NCBI RefSeq assembly: GCF_019059575.1
Contig: NW_024881610.1
Location: 248,001 to 312,000, forward strand
DNA: 64,000 nt
Direction of reading: 5' to 3'
Source: Amphibalanus amphitrite
Taxonomy: Eukaryota > Arthropoda > Thecostraca > Balanomorpha > Balanidae
Position numbers and translations under genes: made by a program. Shown in pieces: positions 43,120 through 53,509 of this stretch (within the stretch, counting starts at the first letter, position 1; every line of letters starts with the position of its first letter). The notes below the pieces were generated by a model. The model did no database searches, was not told the origin of the DNA, and was given only the letters and a program-made list of their open reading frames with translations.

Positions 43120-43444
43120 TAACCGCAGGTTGTTTGAAAAGATTTAATGCAAGCTTCACTGAAGTTGGTATATTCTTTTTCTATTTTTCTATAACCGCAG
43201 GTTGTTTGAAAAGATTTAATGCAAGCTTCACTGAAGTTGGTATATTCTTTTTCTATAACCGCAGGTTGTTTGAAAAGACAAACACTATTCGTTAGAATTG
43301 TGTTTTTCTATTGAAAAACAACCGGAGCGGTCGTTGTCCGGGCTATGTTTTGCAAGTCTGGCAGCGAATTGGGGCAACTTGGTAGGGGCCTAGACGAAAT
43401 GTACAATCTTCGTAAAAAGTTCAGTGTATGGTATTCTTTTTCTA
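43120..43444 (+). repeat. Three short 5'-anchored unit fragments
   Basis: Starts lie at 43120, 43192 and 43256. The first two run only TAACCGCAGGTTGTTTGAAA then AGATTTAATGCAAGCTTCAC and stop after 72 and 64 bp. The third follows a normal start for about 175 bp and then jumps to GGTATTCTTTTTCTA. Each ends in a TTTTTCTA-type sequence. The same triplet occurs at 55357-55681. Confidence 0.9.
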
Positions 43445-45317
43445 TAACCGCAGGTTGTTTGAAAAGACAAACACTATTCGTTAGAATTGTGTTTTTCTAT
43501 TGAAAAACAACCGGAGCGGTCGTTCTCCGGGCTATGTTTTGCAAGTCTGGCAGCGAATCGAGACATCTTGATTGGGGCCTAGACGAAATGTACAATCTTC
43601 GTAAAAAGTTCAGTGTATAGGCTCCCGGAGGCGATCTACCTTATGGCATCGGTCGCTACTCGCTTAAAACCTCGTGGCACGTGGCACGTGCGATTCCATT
43701 TTCCCCGTGTTAAGTGAACGGGGTTTTGGACACTTTTTGCGCGATCGCCAATAGCGGGAAAACGAGCCAAGGAAGAGGTGGTTTTCTTCCCAGCATTTTA
43801 TGGCAAACACGTTTGGGTACACGCTAGTGTGCGCTGTATACCCCTCAGAATCTCGGAACGTGTCTTTGCACGAGGTCAAAGTTGGAATTTTGCTGTGTCC
43901 CATGTTAAGTCAATGGACGGCGATGTCGAGACTTTGCAGAGACATTTTCATTCGATCTTTGTACAAAATTTTAGAGATAGATTTCGCCCAAACTCTTATA
44001 TCTTGTAAAGGAAAGAGCATAGTACATGCCGTTATGCTTCGTTAAGCTGGCAGAAATCGTTTTTTCTAATAAAGTTCGTTTGAAAATGAAAATTTTTAAC
44101 ATGGAAAGTCAATGGGAGCGTCTTTGTTGCTTAATAACTTTTTACGTTACAGATATATCAAAGTGAAAAGTTAATAAAACATACAACTTTCGATGCTCTT
44201 TCCAATAATGTATAGAACGTCACTGCACGATGTGCCGTTTTTAAGAAAAGTTGTAAAAAAGCAGGGCTCGACTGTGACTTGAACCCAACCACATTAGAGT
44301 ATACGAATAGGTGACGGCGATACCTCCCGTGTGCGGATGCGACACTGATTATTGCTAAATATTAGCAGTAGGCCGCCTGTGGGGTGCCTGTACAAACCTT
44401 ATATCTCTGCAACCACTGGACCGATTCACTCGCGGTCTTTTGTGTGGGATAGCTCCTTCCTTTCTTACACGTAGTGTGCTACTCTCGATGCGTATGGGTG
44501 ACCCCTAATGCACGTGCCACGTGCAAAACGAAAAGAAGTCAGTTCAGTAACAAGTCTAATAACTCTGTAGTTAGTTTGCCGATTGCGCTGATACTTGGCA
44601 TGGTTGTAGGCACCCGCCGCGCAATGCATTTCCATGTGTCACGGTTGGGGTGCCGCTGCACGTGCGCACGGGCAGGGTGACGCTTCCAGATCTCGAGAAC
44701 GACTGGGCCGATTGTGATCAAAGTTGGCACACCGTTAGGGCTCGGCGAGTAGGGTGCCGTGCACAAGTCAGATGGGACCCAGTTTGCACGTGCGCACGTG
44801 CAGGCTGACGCTTCCATATCTCAAGAACGGTTGGACCGACTGTGCTCAAATTTGGCATACCACTAGAGACTAGTTAGTAGGGTGCCGTGCACAAGTCAGT
44901 AAGTATGTATTTTCATGTGCCGCGGTTGGGGTGCAGCTGCACGTGCGCACGTGTAGGGGTCGTTTCCCGATCTTGGAAACGGCTGGGCCGATTCAGATTA
45001 AATTTGGTACATCGCTAGAAACCGGCGAATAGAGTGCCGTGCACAAGTCAATTAGGGCCCAGGCTGCACGTGCGCACGTGCAGGGTCACGCTTCCAGATC
45101 TCGAAAACGGCCGGGTCGATTGCACTCAAATTTGGCACACCGCTATAGACCGGCGAATAGGGTGCCGTGCACGTCAGTCCGTAGCACACCGACTCCGGTC
45201 TGCACGTGCAAGGCTCATCCTCTCGTTTGGCGGCGGGCGTTTTTGCTGCGTTTCCAAAGGTGCTTGCTCAAACAACCTGCGGTCCAGCGATGCGGAGCCC
45301 AGCATCGCAGATGCTGG
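43445..45317 (+). repeat. HINE-like unit, beta, copy 2
   Basis: This is an 1873-bp unit that reads the same as copy 1 (for example, the AACGGGGTTTTGGACACTTT region falls at an exact offset of 2194), but with a complete hairpin at its 3' end. Palindromes lie near 44657, 44785, 44938 and 45065. Confidence 0.9.
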
Positions 45318-47573
45318 TAACCGCAGGTTGTTTGAAAAGACAAACACTATTCGTTAGAATTGTGTTTTTCTATTGAAAAACAACCGGAGCGGTCGTTCTC
45401 CGGGCTATGTTTTGCAAGTCTGGCCGCGAATTGGGGCAACTTGGTAGGGGCCTAGACGAAATGTACAATCTTCGTAAAAAGTTCAGTGTATGGGCTCTCG
45501 GAGGCGATCTACCTGATGGCACCGGTCGCTACTCGCTAAGAAGTCTTTTGCGCGTGGCGCGTGCGTTTGAATTTTCGCCCATGTTAAGTCAATGGGGTTT
45601 TGGACACTTTTTGCGCGATCGCTAATAGCGGGAAAACGAGCCAAGAAAGGGGTGGTTTTCATCCCAGCATTTTATGGCAAACACGTTCCGGTACACGCCA
45701 GTGTGCGCCGTATACCCGTCAGAATCTCGGAACGTGTCTTTGCACGCGATTAAAGTTGGAATTTTGCTGTGTCCCATGTTAAGTCAATGGACGGCGATGT
45801 CGAGACTTTGCAGAGACATTTTCATTCGATCTTTGTGCAAAATTTTAGAGATAGATTTCGCCCAAACTCTTATATCTTGTAGAGGAAAGAGCATAGTGCA
45901 TGCGCTTATGCTTCGTTAAGCTGGCAGAACTCATTTTTTCTTATAAAGTTCATTTGAAAATTAAAATTTTTAACATGGAAAGTCAATGGGAGCGTCTTTA
46001 TTCCTCCATAACTTTTATCGTTAGTATTATATATAGGTGAAAAGTTAATATAATATACAACTTTTGGTGCTCTTTCCAACAATGCATAGAACGTCACTGC
46101 ACGATGTGCCGTTTCTGAGAAAAGTTGTAAAAAAGCAGGGCTCGACTGTGACTTGAACCCAATCACATTAGAATACGGCGATGTCGAGACTTTGCAGAGA
46201 CATTTTCATTCGATCTTTGTGCAAAATTTTAGAGATAGATTTCGCCCAAACTCTTATATCTTGTAGAGGAAAGAGCATAGTGCATGCGCTTATGCTTCGT
46301 TAAGCTGGCAGAACTCATTTTTTCTTATAAAGTTCATTTGAAAATTAAAATTTTTAACATGGAAAGTCAATGGGAGCGTCTTTATTCCTCCATAACTTTT
46401 ATCGTTAGTATTATATATAGGTGAAAAGTTAATATAATATACAACTTTTGGTGCTCTTTCCAACAATGCATAGAACGTCACTGCACGATGTGCCGTTTCT
46501 GAGAAAAGTTGTAAAAAAGCAGGGCTCGACTGTGACTTGAACCCAATCACATTAGAATATACGAACAGGTGAAGGGGACACCTCCCATGTGCGGACGCGA
46601 CACTGATTATTGCTAATTATTAGCAGTCGGCCGCCGTGGGGGCGCCTTTACAAACCTTATATCTCTGCAACCACTGACCCGATTCACTCGCGGTCTTTTG
46701 TGTGGGATAATTTCTTCCTTTCCCAAACGTAGTGTGCTACTCTCGATGCGTATGGGTGACCCCTAATGCACGTGCCACGTGCAAAACGAAGAGGTGTCAG
46801 TTCGGTAGCAAGTCTAATAACTCTGTAGTTATTTTGCCGATTGCGCTGATCTTGGCATGGATGTTGGCACGCACCCGGCAATGCATTTCCATGTGTCACG
46901 GTTGGGGTGCCGCTGCACGTGCGCACGGGCAGGGTGACGCTTCCAGATCTCGAGAACGGCTGGGCCGATTGTGATCAAAGTTGGCACACCGTTAGGGCTC
47001 GGCGAGTAGGGTGCCGAGCAAAAGTCAGATGGGACCCAGTTTGCACGTGCGCACGTGCAGGACGACGCTTCCAGATCTCGAGAACGGCCGGGCCGATTGC
47101 ACTCAAATTCGGTACACTTCTAGAGAACGATCAGAAGGGTGCCGTGCACAAGTCAGTAAGTATGTATTTTCATGTGCCGTGGTTGGGGTGCAGCTGCACG
47201 TGCGCACATGTAGGGGTCGTTTCCCGATCTTGGAAACGGCTGGGCCGATTCAGATTAAATTTGATACATCGCTAGAAACCGGCGAATAGAGTGCCGTGCA
47301 CAAGTCAATTGGGGCCCAGGCTGCACGTGCGCACGTGCAGGGTGTCGCTTCCAGATCTCGAAAACGGCCGGGTCGTTTGCACTCAAATTTGGCACACCGC
47401 TATAGACCGGCGAATAAGGTGCCGTGCACGTCAGTTTTTAGCACACCCACTCCGGTCTGCACGTGCAAGGCTCATCCTCTCGTTTGGCGGGTGGCGTTTT
47501 TGCGGCGTTAAAGAGGTGCTTGCTCAAACAACCTGCGGTCCCGCGATGCGGAGCCCAGCATCGCAGATGCTGG
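45318..47573 (+). repeat. HINE-like unit, beta, with 384-bp internal duplication
   Basis: The block from ACGGCGATGTCGAGACTTTG (about 45791) to CCCAATCACATTAGAATA is repeated from about 46175, an exact offset of 384 bp. The corresponding unit at 60771-62642 has one copy, and their lengths differ by exactly 384 bp. Palindromes are near 46914 (altered arm), 47042, 47194 (altered) and 47322. The 3' end is complete. Confidence 0.92.
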
Positions 47574-49414
47574 TAACCGCAGGTTGTTTGAAAAGACAAA
47601 CACTATTCGTTAGAATTGTGTTTTTCTATTGAAAAACAACCGGAGCGGTCCTTCTCCGGGCTATGTTTTGAAAGTCTGGCAGCGAATCGAGACATTTTGG
47701 GTGGGGCCTAGAGTTTTGCGTTTAGGATCGTAAAAATTTCAGGGTATAGACTTTTGCAGGTGATCTACCTGATGGTACCGGTCGCTACTCTCAACAAAAA
47801 TCATTGCGCGTGCCACGTGCAATTGCATTTTCCCCATGTTAAGTCAACGGGGTTTTGGACACTTTTTGCGCGATCGCCAATGGCGGGAAAACGAGCCAAG
47901 AAGGAGGTGGTTTTCTTCCCAGCATTTTATGGCAAACACGTTCTGGTACACGCCAGTGTGCGCCGTATACCCGTCAGAATTCGTTAACTTGAGTTGCACG
48001 AGTTTGAAGTTGAACTTTTTTCGCTCCCCATGTTAAGTCAATGGGCGTTTTTGCAGAGGCATTTTCATTTGCTCATTGTACAAAATTATATGATACGATT
48101 TTGTTTAAACTTTCAGGACTTGTTGAGAAAAGACCATAGAACATGTTGTTATGCTTCGTTAAGCTGTCAGAATTCGTTTGTTCTTTTTGAGCTCGTTTAA
48201 AGAAGAATTTTTTTAACATGCAAAGTCAATGGGAGCGTCTTTGGTGCTTAATAAATTTGTACCTTTAAGACATATTCAAGTGAAAAGTTGATAGGTTATA
48301 CAACTTTTGATGTTCTTTCCAATGATATATAGAACGTTATTGCACGTTGTGCCGTTTTTGATAAATTTAGTAAAAAAAGCACGACATTACCGAGATTTGA
48401 GCTCAGACCTATATCGTTACGGTGTCAGGCGGACACGAGGACAGGTGGCGCCGCCGCCGCCCGCATAGCGGCGGGAATGTGAACTAACCTGTTTACCATC
48501 TATGGTATGGTACCATCGGGGGACCGGCCGCCGTCGGCACCATTTCGGGACTTTGCATCGCAATAAAAGGCTTATTTACAATTGAAAATGGACTAACGAG
48601 AGTCGTTATGGAATCAGAATTTGATGCTCTACAAAACTAGGCTATTTTCATTGTGATGGCATCACAGACTACACCGCTAACCCCAATAAAGCAGATTTAT
48701 GTCGCGTCATCGATGATTACATGTAATGTTTCTTTGATATATATGTAGTCGGGTCTTTCAGCTGCGTTCCTCCCCTCCCTCGCCGCGCCGGCGGGTCGGC
48801 CATCCGCGCCTTGCCGCCCGCCGGCTGCTGGCCGGTCAGCTGGCCGGTCAGCTGGTCGCCCGCGGCTGTCGGTGCAGTGCGGGATGCCTACTTGCGGGGG
48901 GCCGTCGTGGCGGCGGCCCGGGTGGACTGGGCGAGCAGTGAGTTGGGGAGCGCTGCGCTGTCGGTGCTCTAGTTTGTATAGCGTTCGCATGATACGGCTT
49001 GAGCCAATACAGAGTGAACTGATTGAGCTGAGCAAGTCTTTATATACATTGAAAAGTAAAGCACTTTTTACTGCATCTACGGTGAGATGCTAGATAAAAT
49101 TTATGGTCTACCAAATGTACCCATTACTTAACAATTAAGTGAATCATTTCGTCGCTAAACTCTCGTAAATTCGTATGTCCGCCTCACTATGGAGTTTGGA
49201 CCGTAACGTATGGCCTTTGCTCCGACAGTATACGAACAGGTGACGGGGATACCTCCCATAGAAGGATGCGACACGATTTTACTGCTAAATAGCGGCCGGC
49301 CGCCGTGGGGACGTTTTTGTACGACTTATATCTCGGCAACCACTGGGCTGATACACGTGCGGTTTTTTGTGTGGGGTAGCTTTTTCCCTTCTTTCACATA
49401 GTGTGCTACTCTCG
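47574..49414 (+). repeat. HINE-like unit, alpha, left part (carries insertion, split by LINE)
   Basis: The unit starts at TAACCGCAGG, has the alpha middle, and carries the CGTTACGGT-ended element at 48415-49208. It breaks at ...GCTACTCTCG where LINE 2 is inserted. It continues at 52917. It parallels 14053-15910 in structure, including the insertion position. Confidence 0.88.
48415..49208. mobile_element. CGTTACGGT-ended non-autonomous DNA element, copy 2
   Basis: It has the same ends and interior as 14894-15700 and the same position within its host unit (after GACCTATAT, before TATGGCC). It is 13 bp shorter: the long G run of copy 1 is reduced here and ATATAATGTATCATTC is shorter. The second copy probably arose by duplication of a unit already carrying the insertion. 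Confidence 0.7.
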
Positions 49415-52400
49415 TATTGTATTGACTTTTGCCAGCACTCCACATACACCGGCGTGGCTATTCTGTGCCGATAGTCACAATATAAAAACAGGTAAAAGGC
49501 GGAATGGGTAAAACAGGCAAACATCAGGCACACGTGCACATCATAAAGCTTGCACTCCTATGCCCCCTCCCCCTCCCACTACATATCCCTATTACACTTA
49601 ACCATCTTCACGGCACGTTTGAAAGAAATGGGGTCCAGCTCAACGATACTCACAGGCAGTTCATTTAAAAGTGATGTTGCGCGATATAAAAACGATCGCT
49701 GCCCGGCGGCCGTTCGCATAGCAGGAGGCCTCAAAAGGCGATCCTGACGCGTACTGCGCTCGGACTGCTGGCGCGAGTCACGAAACGTAGTGAACAGAGT
49801 AGAGATGTCCACAGGCTCGCCATTGGTGATCGCCTTATGGGCTACCGTCAAAGTCGACACCTCATACATTTGTAAGGGGGAGAGAAGTCTGAGGTCCTCT
49901 CGCGCGTGAGAAATGTGGTCGTATTTTCTTAAGCCAGTGATCACTCTCGTCGCAAAGTTGATAATGTTCAGAAGCCTCGCATCATTCTTTGAGGTTCCGC
50001 CGCCATAAACAGAAATACAGTATCTCACGCGCGAGAGGACAAGACCGTCAACAACAGCTCGCAGAACACCCCGCGGGAGGTAATGCCTCAGGTGACGGAG
50101 ACCGATCAGGAGGCCAATGCATCGACGGACCACGTCACTGACGTGCGCGTCCCAGGTAAGGTGGCGATCAAAGATCAAGCCCAAGTTTTTCACGGTCAGG
50201 CTCTCCTGAACGGTCTCCCCACCGACCCGTACGCTGACAGGGGATAGGCCACGTGTGTTCTGTTTGGTACCAAGGAGGAGGATTTCAGTTTTGGATGCGT
50301 TGAGCTTTAGGCCATGGGCATGGAACCATGACGAAAGGGTGCAGAGGGTGGTTTCCATGCGTTGGATGAGGTAAGGAAGGTTGCGTTTGGTATCGGATAG
50401 AAGGATTTGGGTGTCGTCAGCGTACTGGGTCACATGAGCGTCCGGCGCGTGCAGGCTGAGGTCGTTGGCGTATATGGTGAACAGGAGAGGACCAAGGACA
50501 GATCCCTGGAAGACACCCATGGTATTAGGGAGGGGATCTGAGACCACTCTGTCACCAGAGGAAGATGTGATAGAAACGGACTGAGTGTGACCGGAGAGAT
50601 AGGAGTCGAACCAGGATGGGTGAATGTTGTACTGCTGGAGTTTGGTGAGGAGCTGGTTGTGTGGAATGACGTCAAAACACTTGCTGAGGTCCAAGAGGCA
50701 AAGGAGTGAGAGGTGGCTACGGTCCATATTGGAGAAGATCCGGTTTGTGACTGTGAGCAGAGCGGTCTCAGTGGAGTGACGGGGGCGGAAACCGTGCTGG
50801 GATTGGGACAGGAGGTGATTGTCGGACATGTATGAGAGCAACTGCCGCTGCACCACACGCTCGACAACCTTGGAGATGACAGGAATTATGGAAATAGGAC
50901 GGTAATTGGATATCAGAGTTGAGTCACCAGATTTGAAAATAGGATGGACCAATGAATGCTTCCAGGTATCAGGGATGTCACAAGTGGTAAGGGAGGTATT
51001 AATAATGTGGAGAAGGATAGGTCCGATGGCTTCGAAAGACAGGATTAGGATGCGAATACAGATACCATCAGACCCACACGCACCGGAACGCTTCATGGAG
51101 AACATGACCTCCCGCAGGGCGCCCAGCGTCGTGCCCGACACCCGAAACCCGCACGCCCCCACACGCGGCAGACGGCACGGAATGTCCGGCGGCGGCCCGA
51201 GATCGGACAGGCCGGCCGCGACACGGGGTCCGACATTCACGAAGTAGGTGTTTATCTCATCCGGTGTGGCGGCAGGAAGGCTGGGCGCGCTGCTGCGCTT
51301 GCCGGCGATGACTGGTCGTATGACACGGTAGAGGGAACTGCTCCTCGGATCACGCAGCCTCTCCTGAATGTCCTCACGACAATCGCGCCTGATAGCGGAC
51401 CTGACCTCCCTGTCTAAGTCGCGGAAAGCAGGCGACCTTCCCTCTCGGCGCAGCACGCCCCGCCGCCGTGCCATCAGGTCCAGTGTGGCCGGCGTAACCG
51501 CCGGCGCATCGGGGTTTCTGACCCTCACAAGTCGAATCGGGGCTAGCTTGTCAATGACCGATAAAAGACGACTGGTAAAATATGTCCACATGTCAGCTAC
51601 AGAGGTACAACTAAAAATTCCGGTCCAGTCGACCCGGTTCAAGTCATTTATAAGAGCAAAACGATTTACATTTTTAAACGACCTTGATCTAATGCGAGAA
51701 GCACCCTTACGACATTTCGGTATAGATAAAAGAGAGCGAACAAAACAGTGGGGGCTAAAAGCACACGGGAAAACACCAACGCGTCGGACAATGTTATCGG
51801 AGTTTGAGATCACTACATCTAAGAGCGAGCCAGATGAAAAAGTGGGCTGTGAGACATATTGATACAAATGAAACGATTGAAACATGTCAAGCAATCGGTC
51901 TTTACAGATGTTTGGGTCTGCGTCTAAAAGATTACAATTAAGATCGCCCATGATGATGACATGTCCGGTATGCTGTAGTATCGCCCGCTGATACTGGAGC
52001 TCCAGCTCGCCAAAGTCCGCCTGGAGCGCCGCGGCCGTTCTCCGCGGCGGCCGGTAGACGGCGGCGAGCGTGAAGTGCGGCCCGGTAGCCGGCTTCACCC
52101 GGAGCCACAGCGACTCCAGCCGGCAGTCCGCGCAGTCAGCTGATGGCTGGGCGATGACAGCAGTCTGGTAGTTATGGTGCGCCAGGATAGCGACACCCCC
52201 GTAGCCCGCCTCGCCCGGCCGGTCGGCGCGGTGCAGGGTGTACCCGGGGAATGTCACCAGCCGGCTGGCAGTGGCGGATCGGAGCCAAGTCTCGGTGAGT
52301 ACAAAGAAGTCGTATTCAAACCTCTTCAGTTGGTCGTGTTGTAGCGACACCACCTTGGGTAGCAGGGATTGGATGTTAAGCATCCCAACCAGTAGATGGT

Positions 52401-52916
52401 GTCCGTGTTTGGAGCGCCGCCACGCCTGTCCGCCCCTGCACCCCCGGCGCCGGGCGCTGGCGCCGCGCCTGCCACGCCGCGTGGCGCGGCCTGCCGAAGG
52501 TCGGTCTGGGTCGGAGCGACGGTGACCGGGCGTCCGGGCCTGGGCGTGCTGGGGCTGGGACGAGTGGAGTCGCTCAACGTGTCGGCAGCCTCGACGGTCG
52601 GTGTGGTGACCAGCTGTGGGTGGTGCAGGACCGCATTCCCGGGATGCAGGGGCCGCGGCCGTCACCAGCAGGTAGGTGAGTGCCAGGAACAGCAGGTGTC
52701 TGATCAGGTCACGGTGCATACTGATCGTCGGCAGCACCGTAGAAGTTCAGCCAGTCGTCACAGCACTCCAATTGCACTCACACCCTCACACACACCTTTC
52801 ACACGGGAAAGGAATGACACACAGCGAAGTGGGAGCGGAACGGAGCTCCCGGCGCCGCAGCCGACCGCGGGCGCGGCGCGCAGGTAACTGCGCGCCGATG
52901 CATATGGGCATATGGG
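49415..52916 (-). mobile_element. Second LINE, apparently full coding length
   Basis: The array sequence GCTACTCTCG|ATGCATATGGGTG, uninterrupted near 15900, is split here, with TCTCG on both sides (49410-49414, 52917-52921). The 3' end (left) shows (CAATA)2 on the minus strand in place of poly(A). The 3' untranslated region is about 164 bases and the 5' leader about 180. At the 5' end a target-like GATGCATATGGG is present at 52897 before the true target, as if template switching had occurred on completion. Only one long frame is present; no ORF1 was found. Confidence 0.92.
49579..52737 (-). CDS. LINE 2 endonuclease-reverse transcriptase (1052 aa)
   Basis: The frame opens with a hydrophobic segment (RDLIRHLLFLALTYLLVTAA, residues about 9-29) and a proline/arginine-rich linker. 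It then enters an apurinic-type endonuclease: LNIQSLLPK, LTETW near 150, VYRPP, MGDLN near 264. Where related proteins have S-D-H there is SPHCF. The reverse transcriptase has NYRPISIIP, LDLSKCFDVIPHNQ near 685, GVFQGSVLGP (P to F relative to the usual GVPQG) and YADDTQIL near 775. The C-terminus has RVITGLRKYDHISHAR and FLYRATSLLNELP. YADDTQ places it in the L2/Crack/Daphne-like part of the CR1-L2 group; the exact clade is unresolved. The frame looks intact. Confidence 0.93.
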   Translation of the reverse strand: MLPTISMHRDLIRHLLFLALTYLLVTAAAPASRECGPAPPTAGHHTDRRGCRHVERLHSSQPQHAQARTPGHRRSDPDRPSAGRATRRGRRGASARRRGCRGGQAWRRSKHGHHLLVGMLNIQSLLPKVVSLQHDQLKRFEYDFFVLTETWLRSATASRLVTFPGYTLHRADRPGEAGYGGVAILAHHNYQTAVIAQPSADCADCRLESLWLRVKPATGPHFTLAAVYRPPRRTAAALQADFGELELQYQRAILQHTGHVIIMGDLNCNLLDADPNICKDRLLDMFQSFHLYQYVSQPTFSSGSLLDVVISNSDNIVRRVGVFPCAFSPHCFVRSLLSIPKCRKGASRIRSRSFKNVNRFALINDLNRVDWTGIFSCTSVADMWTYFTSRLLSVIDKLAPIRLVRVRNPDAPAVTPATLDLMARRRGVLRREGRSPAFRDLDREVRSAIRRDCREDIQERLRDPRSSSLYRVIRPVIAGKRSSAPSLPAATPDEINTYFVNVGPRVAAGLSDLGPPPDIPCRLPRVGACGFRVSGTTLGALREVMFSMKRSGACGSDGICIRILILSFEAIGPILLHIINTSLTTCDIPDTWKHSLVHPIFKSGDSTLISNYRPISIIPVISKVVERVVQRQLLSYMSDNHLLSQSQHGFRPRHSTETALLTVTNRIFSNMDRSHLSLLCLLDLSKCFDVIPHNQLLTKLQQYNIHPSWFDSYLSGHTQSVSITSSSGDRVVSDPLPNTMGVFQGSVLGPLLFTIYANDLSLHAPDAHVTQYADDTQILLSDTKRNLPYLIQRMETTLCTLSSWFHAHGLKLNASKTEILLLGTKQNTRGLSPVSVRVGGETVQESLTVKNLGLIFDRHLTWDAHVSDVVRRCIGLLIGLRHLRHYLPRGVLRAVVDGLVLSRVRYCISVYGGGTSKNDARLLNIINFATRVITGLRKYDHISHAREDLRLLSPLQMYEVSTLTVAHKAITNGEPVDISTLFTTFRDSRQQSERSTRQDRLLRPPAMRTAAGQRSFLYRATSLLNELPVSIVELDPISFKRAVKMVKCNRDM

Positions 52917-53509
52917 TCTCGATGCATATGGGTGACCCCTAACGCACGTTCCACGTGCAAAGCCAAGAGGTGCCTGTTTTGTAATAAGCGCAATAGCTCG
53001 CGGTAATTACTGGGCCGATTGCGCTAAAACTTGGCATGGAGGTAGACACTTTCCAGGCGATGCATTTCCATGTGTCTTGGTAGGGGTGCAACTGCACGTG
53101 CGCACGTGCAGGGTGACGCTTCCAGATCTCGAGAACGGCTAGACCGATTGTGTTCAAATTTGGCATAACGCTTGATACCGATCAGTAGGTTGCAGTCACT
53201 TAGTATGTATTTCCATGTGCCACGATTGGGGTGCAACTGCACGTGCGCACGTGCAGGGTGACGCTTCCAGATCTCGAGAACGGCCGGGACAATTGTGCTC
53301 AGATTTGGCACACCGCTAGAGATCGCGTAGTAGGGTGTCTTGCACAGGTCTGCTGGGCCCCGGGTTGCACGTGCGCACGTGCAGGGTGACGCTTCCAGAT
53401 CTCAGGAACGGCTGGGCCGATTGCATTCAAATTCGGCACACCTTTATAGACCGGTTAGTAGGGTGCTGTGCACAAGTCAGTTAGTATGTATACTCATGTG
53501 TCTGAAAAG
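52917..53509 (+). repeat. HINE-like unit, right part after LINE 2
   Basis: It resumes at TCTCGATGCATATGGGTGAC as at 15905. The CACGTG pair is near 52943 (one site altered), with palindromes near 53094, 53238 and 53366. It stops at ATGTGT (about 53500) and joins GAAAAGACAAACACTATTCG, the unit 5' region without its first 15 or so bases. This is the only unit in the window whose start is not TAACCGCAGG, so this join is probably a recombination breakpoint. Confidence 0.85.
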
